Part shown: positions 8,244 through 16,232 of the stretch, piece after piece
Numbering within the stretch: position 1 is the stretch's first letter
Layout: every line of letters starts with the position of its first letter
NCBI RefSeq assembly: GCF_041346945.1
Contig: NZ_CP166850.1
Span: 3,906,001 to 3,970,000 of the forward strand
Length of the DNA: 64,000 nt
Direction: 5' to 3'
Origin: Amycolatopsis sp. cg9
Lineage (GTDB): Bacteria; Actinomycetota; Actinomycetes; Mycobacteriales; Pseudonocardiaceae
Notes under the pieces: model-generated
What the model saw: the letters and a program-made list of their open reading frames with translations, nothing else
Told to the model about the DNA's origin: nothing
Databases searched by the model: none
Position numbers and translations under genes: made by a program

Positions 8244-9668
8244 CTAGCGGGGGTCGTAGCCCAGGTCGGGCCACAGGCCGAGCAGCGCTTCGATCTTCCG
8301 CGGGACCTGGAAGCTGTTGCGGAAATTCGGCTTCTCGCCGATCGTGGCGAGGCCCTTGCGGAGGTCGCCGAACGCCGGCCGCGCCGACGACTCCCGGGTC
8401 AGGATGTAGCAGTACGTGCGCCGGGGGTAGGCGAACTCGTCGGCGTAGGCGTGCAGGACCAGGCCGGGGGCCTCGATCCGCGACCCGACCAGCGCGCGGC
8501 CCTGCTTCTGGCTGTAGACGCGGATCACGTGCACGCCGGCGCGGAGGGTGCGCGGCGGGTCCTGGCCCTGGCCGTCGTCGGCCCAGAACAGCTCGACGCG
8601 GAAGGGTGATTCGCCGTTCTCGCCGGGGTGCGTGTAGTCGCGGGCGAGTTCTTCCAGGCGGTACTCGGCTTCGGCGGACGGTTCGCCGCCTTCGACGAGG
8701 CTGACCAGGTAGAGCTCGGCCGGGCGGGGCCACGCGGGCCGGGGGACGTCGGTGGGTTCGGCCGGCTCGGTTTCGGCCGGTGCCGCAACCGGTTCCGCGC
8801 CGGCGGTGGCCACGGGGGTCTCCGCCGGGGAGGTGGTGGGCTCGGTGGCCGGGGTACCGGCCTCGGCCGCGGACGGCGTCGAAGCGGCGGGCTGCGAGCC
8901 GGTGGCCGCGGCCGGGTCACCGGGCTGCGAGCCGGTGTCCGGGGTGCCGGGCCGCACCGGCGAAGCGGGTGGTGCCGGGCGCACCGGCGACGGCGGGGGC
9001 GTCTGGGCCGCGGGCCGGACCGGGGAAGCCGGTTGCGCCGGGCGGACCGGCGACGGGGGCGGCGCCGCGGGCCGGACCGGCGTCGCGGGGCGGCTCGTCA
9101 CCACCGGGCGGGCGGGCGCGGTGCGGGCGGGCGTCGCGGGGCGCGCCGTGACCGGCTTGCCGGCGCCGTACTGCTCCAGCAGCGGCTCCAGGTCGCCCGC
9201 CGTGAGCGCCGGCCCCGCGAGGTCGCACCAGTCGAGCCAGGCCTCCTGGGCCTCCTCGACGGTGTGCTTCTCGTGCGAGACCGTGACCGCCTCGAACAGC
9301 TGCCGGGGGCCGGCCGCGGTGACGTCGGCCGAGCCGACCACCACGAACGACGGGTCGTCCTCCGCGATCACCAGCTTGGCGTTCAGCCCGCGCAGCGAGT
9401 GCACGATCACGCCCGCCTTGACCCAGTGCAGCAGCGCGTGCGGGCTCGTCGCGCCGGACAGCACCGTGTCCAGGCTCGCGTCCGTGATCAGCGTGTCGCC
9501 GGGTTCCAGCGGCAGCAGCGCGGCCGCGCCGGGCCCGACGTGGCCGAAGGCGGCCACCAGGTTCCGGCGAGGCGCGAGCAGTGGGGTGATCGAGCCCCAG
9601 ATGTCGCGGCCCGTGAGAAGTCGTACCGAACGTTCTGCCAGACCCAGCCGACCGAGCTCCGCGTCCAT
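8244..9668 (-). CDS. Degenerate phospholipase-D-fold protein with Pro-rich linker and C-terminal domain
   Basis: 474 aa. Three parts are visible. Residues 1-165 resemble one PLD-like nuclease repeat (NLVAAFGHVGPGAAALLPL, then GLNAKLVIAEDDPSFVVVGSAD). The HxKx4D/GSxN catalytic motif reads N96-x-K98-x4-E103 and G112-S-A-D, so the His, Asp and Asn are all replaced and catalysis is unlikely. Residues about 170-325 are a Pro/Ala/Thr-rich low-complexity linker with repeated SPVRPA/RPATP units. Residues about 330-474 form a globular domain of unknown function (AELYLVSLVEGGEP ... FQVPRKIEALLGLWPDLGYDP). No signal peptide is seen, so it is probably cytoplasmic. It lies upstream of parE on the same strand, but 134 bp apart. 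The PLD-like call is by motif; function is unknown. Confidence 0.7.
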   Translation of the reverse strand: MDAELGRLGLAERSVRLLTGRDIWGSITPLLAPRRNLVAAFGHVGPGAAALLPLEPGDTLITDASLDTVLSGATSPHALLHWVKAGVIVHSLRGLNAKLVIAEDDPSFVVVGSADVTAAGPRQLFEAVTVSHEKHTVEEAQEAWLDWCDLAGPALTAGDLEPLLEQYGAGKPVTARPATPARTAPARPVVTSRPATPVRPAAPPPSPVRPAQPASPVRPAAQTPPPSPVRPAPPASPVRPGTPDTGSQPGDPAAATGSQPAASTPSAAEAGTPATEPTTSPAETPVATAGAEPVAAPAETEPAEPTDVPRPAWPRPAELYLVSLVEGGEPSAEAEYRLEELARDYTHPGENGESPFRVELFWADDGQGQDPPRTLRAGVHVIRVYSQKQGRALVGSRIEAPGLVLHAYADEFAYPRRTYCYILTRESSARPAFGDLRKGLATIGEKPNFRNSFQVPRKIEALLGLWPDLGYDPR

Positions 9669-9723
9669 GTCCCTGACCTTACTTGGTGCCCCCTACGGCA
9701 TTGACGGGCGGAATATGTCTTGC

Positions 9724-9752
9724 TTGGAAGTAGTTGAACGCGCATGTAAGAT
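9724..9752 (+). promoter_or_regulatory. Candidate sigma-70-type promoter of the monooxygenase operon
   Basis: TTGGAA at 9724-9729 and TAAGAT at 9747-9752 are separated by exactly 17 nt, 24 nt ahead of the ATG at 9776. The intergenic patch is noticeably AT-richer than its surroundings. Sequence-only call. Confidence 0.45.
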
Positions 9753-9775
9753 GGTGCTCGCGAAGGGAGCAGGTC

Positions 9776-10864
9776 ATGCAGTTCGGAATCTTCACGGTGG
9801 GCGACGTCACGACCGATCCCACGAACGGCAGCACGCCGACGGAACACGAGCGGATCAAGGCGATGGTCCGGATCGCGCTCAAGGCGGAGGAGGTCGGGCT
9901 CGACGTCTTCGCGACCGGCGAGCACCACAACCCGCCGTTCGTGCCGTCGTCGCCCACGACGATGCTGGGCCACATCGCGGCGCAGACGTCCAAGATCGTC
10001 CTGTCGACGTCGACGACGCTGATCACCACGAACGACCCGGTGAAGATCGCCGAGGACTTCGCGATGCTGCAGCACCTCGCCGACGGCCGCGTCGACCTCA
10101 TGATGGGCCGCGGCAACACCGGCCCGGTCTACCCGTGGTTCGGCCAGGACATCCGCCAGGGCATCCCGCTGGCCATCGAGAACTACGCGCTGCTGCGCAA
10201 GCTCTGGCGCGAGGACGTCGTGGACTGGCAGGGCAAGTTCCGCACCCCGCTGCAGGGCTTCACCTCGACGCCGCGCCCGCTCGACGACGTCCCGCCGTTC
10301 GTCTGGCACGGTTCGATCCGCAGCCCGGAGATCGCCGAGCAGGCGGCCTACTACGGCGACGGCTTCTTCGCCAACCACATCTTCTGGCCGAAGGAGCACT
10401 TCCAGCAGCTGATCGCCTTCTACCGGCAGCGCTTCGAGCACTACGGGCACGGCCAGGCCGACCAGGCCATCGTCGGGCTCGGCGGCCAGGCGTTCATCCG
10501 GCCGAAGTCGCAGGACGCCTGGAACGAGTTCCGGCCGTACTTCGACAACGCGCCGGTGTACGGGCACGGCCCGTCGCTGGAGGAGTTCACCGACCAGACG
10601 CCGCTGACCGTCGGCAGCCCGCAGGAGGTCATCGACAAGACGCTGACCTTCCGCGAGCACTTCGGCGACTACCAGCGCCAGCTGTTCCTGATGGACCACG
10701 CCGGCCTGCCGCTGAAGACCGTGCTGGAGCAGCTCGACCTGCTCGGCGAGCACGTCGTCCCGGTGCTGCGCAAGGAACTCGACGCGCTGCGCCCGGCCCA
10801 CGTCCCGGACGCCCCGACCCACGAGTCCCTGAAGGCCGCGGCGCTGGTCGGGAGCGAGGCATGA
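9776..10864 (+). CDS. LLM-class flavin-dependent monooxygenase (CE1758-type)
   Basis: 362 aa. Bacterial luciferase-like TIM barrel. The start ATG 9776 has GAAGGGAG upstream and gives the typical entry [25 protein letters not shown] and [19 protein letters not shown] are family signatures. Such enzymes use reduced FMN and O2 to oxygenate an organic substrate. The next gene, overlapping by 4 nt (ATGA at 10861-10864), is an NAD(P)H-dependent FMN reductase that would supply the reduced flavin, so this is a two-component system. The substrate is unknown; the pair occurs widely in actinomycetes without a fixed pathway. Confidence 0.88.
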   Translation: MQFGIFTVGDVTTDPTNGSTPTEHERIKAMVRIALKAEEVGLDVFATGEHHNPPFVPSSPTTMLGHIAAQTSKIVLSTSTTLITTNDPVKIAEDFAMLQHLADGRVDLMMGRGNTGPVYPWFGQDIRQGIPLAIENYALLRKLWREDVVDWQGKFRTPLQGFTSTPRPLDDVPPFVWHGSIRSPEIAEQAAYYGDGFFANHIFWPKEHFQQLIAFYRQRFEHYGHGQADQAIVGLGGQAFIRPKSQDAWNEFRPYFDNAPVYGHGPSLEEFTDQTPLTVGSPQEVIDKTLTFREHFGDYQRQLFLMDHAGLPLKTVLEQLDLLGEHVVPVLRKELDALRPAHVPDAPTHESLKAAALVGSEA

Positions 10865-11457
10865 AGCTCGCGGTGGTGACGGCGGGGCTGTCGGTGCCCT
10901 CGTCGACCCGGCTGCTGGCCGACCGGCTGGCCGCGGCGACCGTCGCCGCGGCCGGGGAGCCGGTCTCCGTGACCGTCGTCGAACTGCGCGACATCGCGCT
11001 CGACGTCACGAAGAACCTGCTCACCGGCTTCCCGAGCCCGGAGCTGCGCGCGGCGATCGACGCGGTGACCGGCGCCGACGCGCTGATCGCGGTGACCCCG
11101 GTGTTCACGGCGGGCTACAGCGGCCTGTTCAAGTCGTTCTTCGACGTGCTCGACGCGGATTCGCTGGTGGGCAAGCCGGTGCTGCTCGGCGCGACCGGGG
11201 GCACCGAGCGGCACTCGCTGGTGCTCGACTACCAGCTGCGCCCGCTCTTCGGCTACCTGAAGGCGGACCCGGTCGCGACGGGCGTGTACGCGGCTTCGTC
11301 CGACTGGGGCGGCGGCGAAGGCGCGCTGCAGCGGCGGGTCGAGAAGGCCGGCGCGGAGCTGGCTTCGCTGGCCGCGGGGCGCCCCGCGGCCGTCGCCGAA
11401 CCGGACTTCGTGCCCTTCGATCAGCTCTTGGCGGAAGTGTCCACTCAGGACGGGTAG
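10861..11457 (+). CDS. NAD(P)H-dependent FMN reductase (CE1759-type)
   Basis: 198 aa flavodoxin-like fold. The N-terminal beta-strand and phosphate loop read [22 protein letters not shown], and the flavin-contacting segment is [21 protein letters not shown]. It starts in the stop codon of the monooxygenase and most likely recycles FMN for it. Its end overlaps the convergent DHFR-like gene by 13 nt, so no terminator separates them. Confidence 0.88.
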   Translation: MKLAVVTAGLSVPSSTRLLADRLAAATVAAAGEPVSVTVVELRDIALDVTKNLLTGFPSPELRAAIDAVTGADALIAVTPVFTAGYSGLFKSFFDVLDADSLVGKPVLLGATGGTERHSLVLDYQLRPLFGYLKADPVATGVYAASSDWGGGEGALQRRVEKAGAELASLAAGRPAAVAEPDFVPFDQLLAEVSTQDG

Positions 11458-12044
11458 TGCACCCGGTACCGCAGGTGGGTGACGCCGTCGCCGGCGACGA
11501 CCTCGACGCGTTCGAGTTCGGCGCCGGTGTCGCCGAGGTCGTCGAAGTAGCGCACGCCCTCGCCGAGGAACACCGGGACGAGGTCGATCCGCACCTCGTC
11601 CAGCAGGCCCAGGCGCAGGCACTGCCGGGCGATGTCCGGCCCCGAGACCCCGACGTCGCCGTTCCCGGCCGCCTTCGCGCGCTCGATCGCGGTGCCGACG
11701 TCGCCGACGAACGTGAACGGCGCCAGGTTCTCCGCGGACCAGTCCGGCGGTGGCGGCCGGTGCGTGACGACGAACGCCTTCCCGCCGCCGGGCGGGTTCC
11801 CGCCCCAGCCGTGGGTGTGCTCGAACACCCGGCGGCCGCAGACGAACGCGCTGTGGCGCGCCGAATCCAGCAGTTCTCGCAGGTAGCCCGCGCTCGACGC
11901 CGCGACGCGGAACGTGATCGGGTAGCCGACCATCGGCAGCTCGACGTCACCGGCGGTGTACCAGTCGAAGAGCGGTCCGACGCTGTCGTCGGGCCGCGCC
12001 ACGAAGCCGTCGAGCGACATGCAGAAGCTCGCCACCGTCGTCAC
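11445..12044 (-). CDS. Dihydrofolate reductase-like (RibD C-terminal domain) protein
   Basis: 199 aa. N-terminus [20 protein letters not shown] is typical of the RibD_C/YwjB group, followed by [12 protein letters not shown] and the C-terminal [22 protein letters not shown]. The fold binds NADPH; true DHFR activity is not implied. It is the third gene of an ArsR-SRPBCC-DHFR-like operon with 4-nt overlaps, an arrangement often seen in actinobacteria. The substrate is not known. Confidence 0.85.
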   Translation of the reverse strand: MTTVASFCMSLDGFVARPDDSVGPLFDWYTAGDVELPMVGYPITFRVAASSAGYLRELLDSARHSAFVCGRRVFEHTHGWGGNPPGGGKAFVVTHRPPPPDWSAENLAPFTFVGDVGTAIERAKAAGNGDVGVSGPDIARQCLRLGLLDEVRIDLVPVFLGEGVRYFDDLGDTGAELERVEVVAGDGVTHLRYRVHYPS

Positions 12045-12496
12045 GCGAGCACCTCGTCGAGGCGCTCGTACGACTGCGTGATCCCGTTTTCCATGCCGCT
12101 CGCCACCGCCGCGTCGCGGGCTTCGACCGACGGGAACACCGAGCGGCCCTCGATCCGCGTGCGGCCGCCGAGGTCGATCAGGGTCATCGACTCCAGGCAG
12201 ACCTCGCCGGGCGCGCCCTCGAACTCGAAGGTCTGGATGATCCGGTCGGCGCTCACCGTGTGGTAGACGCCGCGGAAGCGGTATTCGCCTCGGTCGTCGC
12301 GGTGGACGTAGTGGTAGCCGCCGCCCGAGCGGGCGTCGAACTCGAGGAGCTCCATCTCCATGCCCCGCGGGCCGAGCCAGCGGACGACGAGCTCCGGGTC
12401 GGTGTGGGCGCGCAGGACCTTGTCCGGCGAGGCCGCGAACTCGCGGGTGATCTCGATGAACGGGGTGCCGGGCTGCGCGGTGATGGTGGTGCTCAT
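12041..12496 (-). CDS. AHSA1/SRPBCC domain protein
   Basis: 151 aa from ATG 12496, which overlaps the ArsR stop. The hallmarks of the AHSA1-like family are present: [28 protein letters not shown], a [19 protein letters not shown] strand pair and a terminal helix. Members bind small hydrophobic ligands, and in ArsR-linked operons they are often the regulated partner. Overlaps with both neighbours (12493-12496 and 12041-12044) show a tightly coupled three-gene operon. Confidence 0.85.
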   Translation of the reverse strand: MSTTITAQPGTPFIEITREFAASPDKVLRAHTDPELVVRWLGPRGMEMELLEFDARSGGGYHYVHRDDRGEYRFRGVYHTVSADRIIQTFEFEGAPGEVCLESMTLIDLGGRTRIEGRSVFPSVEARDAAVASGMENGITQSYERLDEVLA

Positions 12497-12828
12497 TGCT
12501 CTTCCTCCAGGGTTTCCAGGACGGCGTCGAGCCGCCGGTAGGTGCGTTCGGTGGCCAGCCGGTAGGTGTCGATCCAGCCGGTGAGCGCTTCGAGGGCGGC
12601 GGGCACGAGGTGGCACGGCCGGCGCTGGCCGTCGCGGCTGCGCGTGATCAGCCCGGCCTGCTCCAGCACCTGGATGTGCCGCGAGATCGCCTGCTTGGTG
12701 ATCTCGAAGGGCTCGGCCAGCTCGTTGACCGTCGCTTCGCCGCGGGAGAGCCGGGCGACGAGCGCCCGGCGCACCGGGTCGCCGAGCGCGGTGAACGCCC
12801 GGTCCAGTCCCTCCTCTTCAAGCGACAT
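12493..12828 (-). CDS. ArsR-family winged-helix repressor
   Basis: 111 aa. HTH segment ATVNELAEPFEITKQAISRHIQVLEQAGLITRSRDGQRRPCHL is the standard ArsR recognition helix and wing. No cluster of metal-binding Cys is present, so it is not an arsenic or cadmium sensor of the classical type. The ATG at 12828 is chosen; a TTG at 12837 would add three residues. There is no clear Shine-Dalgarno, so the transcript may be nearly leaderless. The start abuts a direct repeat that may be its own operator. Confidence 0.85.
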   Translation of the reverse strand: MSLEEEGLDRAFTALGDPVRRALVARLSRGEATVNELAEPFEITKQAISRHIQVLEQAGLITRSRDGQRRPCHLVPAALEALTGWIDTYRLATERTYRRLDAVLETLEEEQ

Positions 12829-12831
12829 TTT

Positions 12832-12863
12832 TATCAACCAATCTGTTTATCAACCGATGTGTT
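12832..12863. promoter_or_regulatory. Two adjacent 16-bp direct repeats before the ArsR gene (candidate operator)
   Basis: 12832-12847 and 12848-12863 match at 14 of 16 positions (TATCAACC-A/G-AT-C/G-TGTT). They lie 4-35 nt upstream of the ArsR ATG, in an AT-rich island where its promoter must sit. Binding by this ArsR protein is inferred from position. Confidence 0.5.
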
Positions 12864-12971
12864 GACTATGACACGGGGTGCCGCGGCGGTCAAGGACCTG
12901 CCGAAAGTAGGGGGTCTCCGACGTCGTCCGGCAGCGGTGGCGAAGGGCGTCCGCTCCTTAAGTTGACCCGC

Positions 12972-14402
12972 ATGACCAGGCTTTTCCTCGTGCTCGCGGC
13001 TCTGCTGCTCGCCACCGCGACCCCGGCGGCAGCCGCTGCTCCGCCGCCGGACGTCGACGGCTACGTCCGCGCCCACCTCGACCACACCGGCCTGCCCGGT
13101 GCCGCGGTCGCCGTCACCCGGGGCGGTGACGTCGTCCGCGTCGCGGGCTACGGCCACGACGCCGCGGGGGCGCCGGTCACCGCGGCGACCCGGCTGCCGA
13201 TCGCGTCGGTGAGCAAGTCGATGACGGCGTTCGCGGTGCTCCGGCTGGCCGAAGCCGGCCGCGTCGGGCTCGACGAGCCGGTCACCCGCTACCTCCCGGA
13301 CTTCCGGCTCGCCGACCCGCGGGGCACCCGGATCACCGTCCGGATGCTGCTGGACCAGACGTCCGGGATGGCCGACTCCGCGTTCCCGGACCTGAAATTG
13401 GCGCAGCCGCACACCCTCGCCGAAGCGGTCACCCGGCTGCGTGACGCGCCACTGGCGGGTGAACCGGGAGCCGAGTTCCACTACCACAACCCGAACTACG
13501 AGGTGGCCGCCCGGATCGTCGAGGTGGTGGCCGGGCAGCCGTTCGCGGAGTACCTGCGCACCGGGGTGTTCGGGCCGCTCGGGATGACGGCGAGCACCAC
13601 CGTGGACGCGCCGCCGGCCGGGACCACCGGGTACGTCCGGGCGTTCGGGATCGAGGTCCCGGTGTCCGAACCGGACTGGTTCACCGGCGGCAGCCACGGC
13701 GTCCTGACCACCGCGGCGGACCTGGCGAGGTGGCTGATCGCCCAGCGCGACGGCGGTGGCGTCGTCTCGCCGGCCTCGGCCGCGCTCGCGCACACCCCCG
13801 CCCCCGGCCGCGACTACGCGCTGGGCTGGGCGGTCCGGGACGGCCGGGTCTCCCACACCGGCGACTGGTTCTCCCACACGGCGGCGCAGGTGCTGCTGCC
13901 CGGCGGCTACGGCATCGCCGTCGTGGCGAACGCGGGCATGGCCGTGGACAACGAGGCGGAGCTGCTGGCCCAGGGGCTCGCCAGCCTGCTGTCGGGCGGT
14001 TCGCCGGAGGTCTCCCTGCCCGCCGGGGTGCTCGCCGACCGGGTGCTCGGCGCCGTGGCGCTGCTCGCGGTGGGACTCGCCGTGGCGGGGGTCCGGCGGG
14101 CCCGGCGGAAGCCCCGGTGGTGGCGGGTGGCACCGCCGTTGCTGCCGCTCGTCTTGCTCGCGTTCCTGCCGCGGCTGCTGGGCGTGGTGTTCGCGGGGCG
14201 GCAGGGGACCTTCGCCCAGGTGCTCTACGTCTGGCCCGGGCTGGTGATCGCGCTCGGGGTGATCGCCGCAGCCGGTGTTGCGGTGGCCGTCGCGCGGGTA
14301 TCCGCCCTCGTGAGTGGCACGCGAGCCCGTAACCAGGAAGAATCGGGCGAAACGAGGGGAGAGCACCGGTGGGCATCGGCAAACAGGCCAAGCGCGTCCT
14401 GA
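12972..14402 (+). CDS. Secreted/membrane serine hydrolase, class C beta-lactamase/DD-peptidase family
   Basis: 476 aa. Signal peptide (residues 1-23, ending TPAAAAA), then a beta-lactamase-like domain with S79-V-S-K82 (SxxK), Y172-H-N174 (YxN) and H296-T-G298 (the KTG-box equivalent). The nucleophile and both helper motifs are intact. Three hydrophobic segments after about residue 345 anchor it in the membrane, with the catalytic domain outside. Homologues include esterases, peptidases and D-aminopeptidases; beta-lactam hydrolysis should not be assumed. A TTG at 12963 would add three residues. The C-terminal 11 codons overlap the next gene by 34 nt. Confidence 0.85.
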   Translation: MTRLFLVLAALLLATATPAAAAAPPPDVDGYVRAHLDHTGLPGAAVAVTRGGDVVRVAGYGHDAAGAPVTAATRLPIASVSKSMTAFAVLRLAEAGRVGLDEPVTRYLPDFRLADPRGTRITVRMLLDQTSGMADSAFPDLKLAQPHTLAEAVTRLRDAPLAGEPGAEFHYHNPNYEVAARIVEVVAGQPFAEYLRTGVFGPLGMTASTTVDAPPAGTTGYVRAFGIEVPVSEPDWFTGGSHGVLTTAADLARWLIAQRDGGGVVSPASAALAHTPAPGRDYALGWAVRDGRVSHTGDWFSHTAAQVLLPGGYGIAVVANAGMAVDNEAELLAQGLASLLSGGSPEVSLPAGVLADRVLGAVALLAVGLAVAGVRRARRKPRWWRVAPPLLPLVLLAFLPRLLGVVFAGRQGTFAQVLYVWPGLVIALGVIAAAGVAVAVARVSALVSGTRARNQEESGETRGEHRWASANRPSAS

Positions 14403-14791
14403 TCGCCTCGGCGGGCGCGGTCCTGCTGGTGGTCGGGGTGGTGCTGCTCGTCCTGCCCGGGCCGGGGCTGCTCCTGGTGCTCGCCGGGCTGCTGGTGCTC
14501 GCCTCGGAGTTCCCGGCGCTCGAGAAGTACGTCGACCCGGTCCGCGACCGCGCGATGAAGGCGGCCGAGGACAGCGTCTCCTCGCCGCTGCGGATCGCCG
14601 GCTCGGTGCTGGCCGGGCTGGCGCTGCTGGCGGCGGGGATCGTCTGGGGCACCGTGAAGTCGCTGCCGTTCAGCGGCTGGAGCACCGGGTCGAGCCTGAT
14701 CCTGTCGTCGCTGATCCTGTTCGCGCTGCTGATCTGGAGCTACCGCCGGGTGAAGTCGCGCCGGGCGGAACCGGCCGCCCGCGCCGACTGA
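14369..14791 (+). CDS. PGPGW/TIGR02611-type small membrane protein
   Basis: 140 aa from GTG 14369 with GAGGGGAG at good spacing, inside the end of the serine hydrolase gene. The first hydrophobic hairpin contains VLLVLPGPGLLLVLAGLLVLA, the signature of this family; two further hydrophobic stretches follow (about 76-93 and 107-123), then a basic tail (RRVKSRRAEPAARAD). Function is unknown for the family. The overlap with the hydrolase gene suggests co-transcription. Confidence 0.8.
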   Translation: MGIGKQAKRVLIASAGAVLLVVGVVLLVLPGPGLLLVLAGLLVLASEFPALEKYVDPVRDRAMKAAEDSVSSPLRIAGSVLAGLALLAAGIVWGTVKSLPFSGWSTGSSLILSSLILFALLIWSYRRVKSRRAEPAARAD

Positions 14792-14808
14792 GCGGTACCG
14801 TCGGCGCC

Positions 14809-15459
14809 ATGAGCGCCGGATTCCAGCGCGCCCGCCGTCCCGAGCAGATCGAGGCGCGCCGCACCGCGATCCTCGCCGCCGCCCGGGAGCTGCTCGCGCA
14901 GCGGCCGGTCGCCGAGGTCAGCCTGCGGGAGCTGGCGTGCCACGTCGGGCTCGCGAAGTCCAATGTGCTCCGCTACTTCGACAGCCGCGAGGCGATCTTC
15001 CTCGAGGTCCTCGACAGTTCGTGGACGGCGTGGCTCGACGACCTGACCTTCGGGCAGCCGCCGGGCCCGCCGTTCGCGCGAGAAGAGCGGATCGCCGGGA
15101 CGATCGCCGCCACGCTGGCCGGGCGCCGCCTGCTGTGCGAGTTGATCAGCGCGATGGCCCCGGTGCTGGAACGCAACATCTCGGTGGACTTCGCCCGCGG
15201 CTTCAAGCACCGCGCGGCCGCGAACCTCGAACGGCTGGCGTCGCTGGTCCGCGCCGCGGTGCCGGACCTGTCGGCGGAGGCGGCCCGGGTGTTCGCCCGG
15301 TCCGTCGTGGTCGTGGTCTCGGGGGCGTGGCCCTACGCGAACCCGACGGAGGCGGTGGCGCTGGCGACGGCCGAGACCGGGGGCGCGCCGGGGTTCGAGG
15401 CCGTGGTGGCGGAGAACCTCACGAACCTGCTGGCCGGTCTCGTCGCGCGAGGGCGGTGA
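14809..15459 (+). CDS. TetR-family regulator
   Basis: 216 aa. N-terminal HTH VAEVSLRELACHVGLAKSNVLRYFDSREAIFLEVL is typical TetR; the C-terminal ligand domain is not assignable. ATG 14809 lies 17 nt after the membrane-protein stop, without a strong Shine-Dalgarno. The 3-prime end overlaps the convergent NAD(P)-binding gene by 41 nt, so the two transcripts are antisense to each other at their ends. The target is unknown; the neighbouring NAD(P)-binding gene is a candidate. Confidence 0.85.
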   Translation: MSAGFQRARRPEQIEARRTAILAAARELLAQRPVAEVSLRELACHVGLAKSNVLRYFDSREAIFLEVLDSSWTAWLDDLTFGQPPGPPFAREERIAGTIAATLAGRRLLCELISAMAPVLERNISVDFARGFKHRAAANLERLASLVRAAVPDLSAEAARVFARSVVVVVSGAWPYANPTEAVALATAETGGAPGFEAVVAENLTNLLAGLVARGR

Positions 15460-16081
15460 TGTCGGCGTTCTCCAGGATCGGCTTCTCGTACCCCGACGAA
15501 GCCACCGCCAGCATCGCGAGCCCGATGTCCTCGGTGGTCGTGACCGCGCGCGGGAAGGCCCGCCGCAGCAGCGGGTACAGCGGCATCGCGACGCGGTAGA
15601 GCACGCGGTACAGCGGGGTCTTCGACGTAATGCCGTGCAGCGGCTGGATGTAGCCCGGGCGGAAGGCGAACGTCCGCAGCGGCAGCCGCGCCAGCGCGTT
15701 CTCCGTCGCGCCCTTGACGCGGGCCCAGCGCACGCGGCCGCGTTCGGTGCTGTCGGTGCTCGCGCCCGAGACGTACACGAAAGTGGTGTCGTCCGGGAGC
15801 TTGCGGGCCACCGAAAGGGTGAGCTGGTAGGTGATCCGCTCGTACTCCTCCGGCGCCACGCCCACCGACGACACCCCGAGGCAGAAGAAGCACGTGTCGT
15901 ACCCGGTGATCGGGTCGAGGGCGAACAGGTCCTCCTCGACGACCTCGCGCAGCTTCGGGTGGCCGGTGCCGACCGGCGACCGGCCGACCGCCAGCACCGC
16001 CTCGACCCGCTCGTCGCGCAGGCATTCCCGCAGCACACCCTGGCCGACCATCCCGGTCGCGCCGAACAGGACGACCCTCAT
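15419..16081 (-). CDS. NAD(P)-binding Rossmann protein, atypical SDR (HTATIP2-like)
   Basis: 220 aa. Start ATG 16081 gives MRVVLFGATGMVGQGVLREC, with the atypical-SDR loop GATGMVGQG; TFVYVSGASTDST and VKGATENAL follow, the latter lysine taking the catalytic YxxxK place. Typical substrates are unknown; these proteins act as epimerase-like or quinone/NADPH-sensing oxidoreductases. The longer open frame to 16225 is Arg-rich and unlike a protein, so it was not used. The promoter should lie in 16082-16188. Confidence 0.8.
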   Translation of the reverse strand: MRVVLFGATGMVGQGVLRECLRDERVEAVLAVGRSPVGTGHPKLREVVEEDLFALDPITGYDTCFFCLGVSSVGVAPEEYERITYQLTLSVARKLPDDTTFVYVSGASTDSTERGRVRWARVKGATENALARLPLRTFAFRPGYIQPLHGITSKTPLYRVLYRVAMPLYPLLRRAFPRAVTTTEDIGLAMLAVASSGYEKPILENADITALARRDRPAGS

Positions 16082-16188
16082 GCGCTCGTCACCGGCAGCC
16101 CCTCTCGGCGAAGACCTTCTCGGCCGTGAAGGTCGCGTTCGGCGCCCTCGGGAATCCACAGTAGACCGCCGGGTGCGGGACGCTCCAG

Positions 16189-16232
16189 GCCGACCGTGAC
16201 GGCCACCACGGCGGGTGGCCGTCACGGTCGGC
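16189..16232. terminator. Perfect 19-bp hairpin terminator
   Basis: Arms 16189-16207 and 16214-16232 are exact reverse complements around the loop ACGGCG. The hairpin begins directly at the stop codon of the secreted protein gene (16233-16235, - strand) and lacks a T-tract. Confidence 0.8.

Noticed and set aside
12972..14402. Beta-lactam resistance gene
   Set aside because: The serine hydrolase family is dominated by esterases and peptidases; motifs alone do not show lactam hydrolysis.
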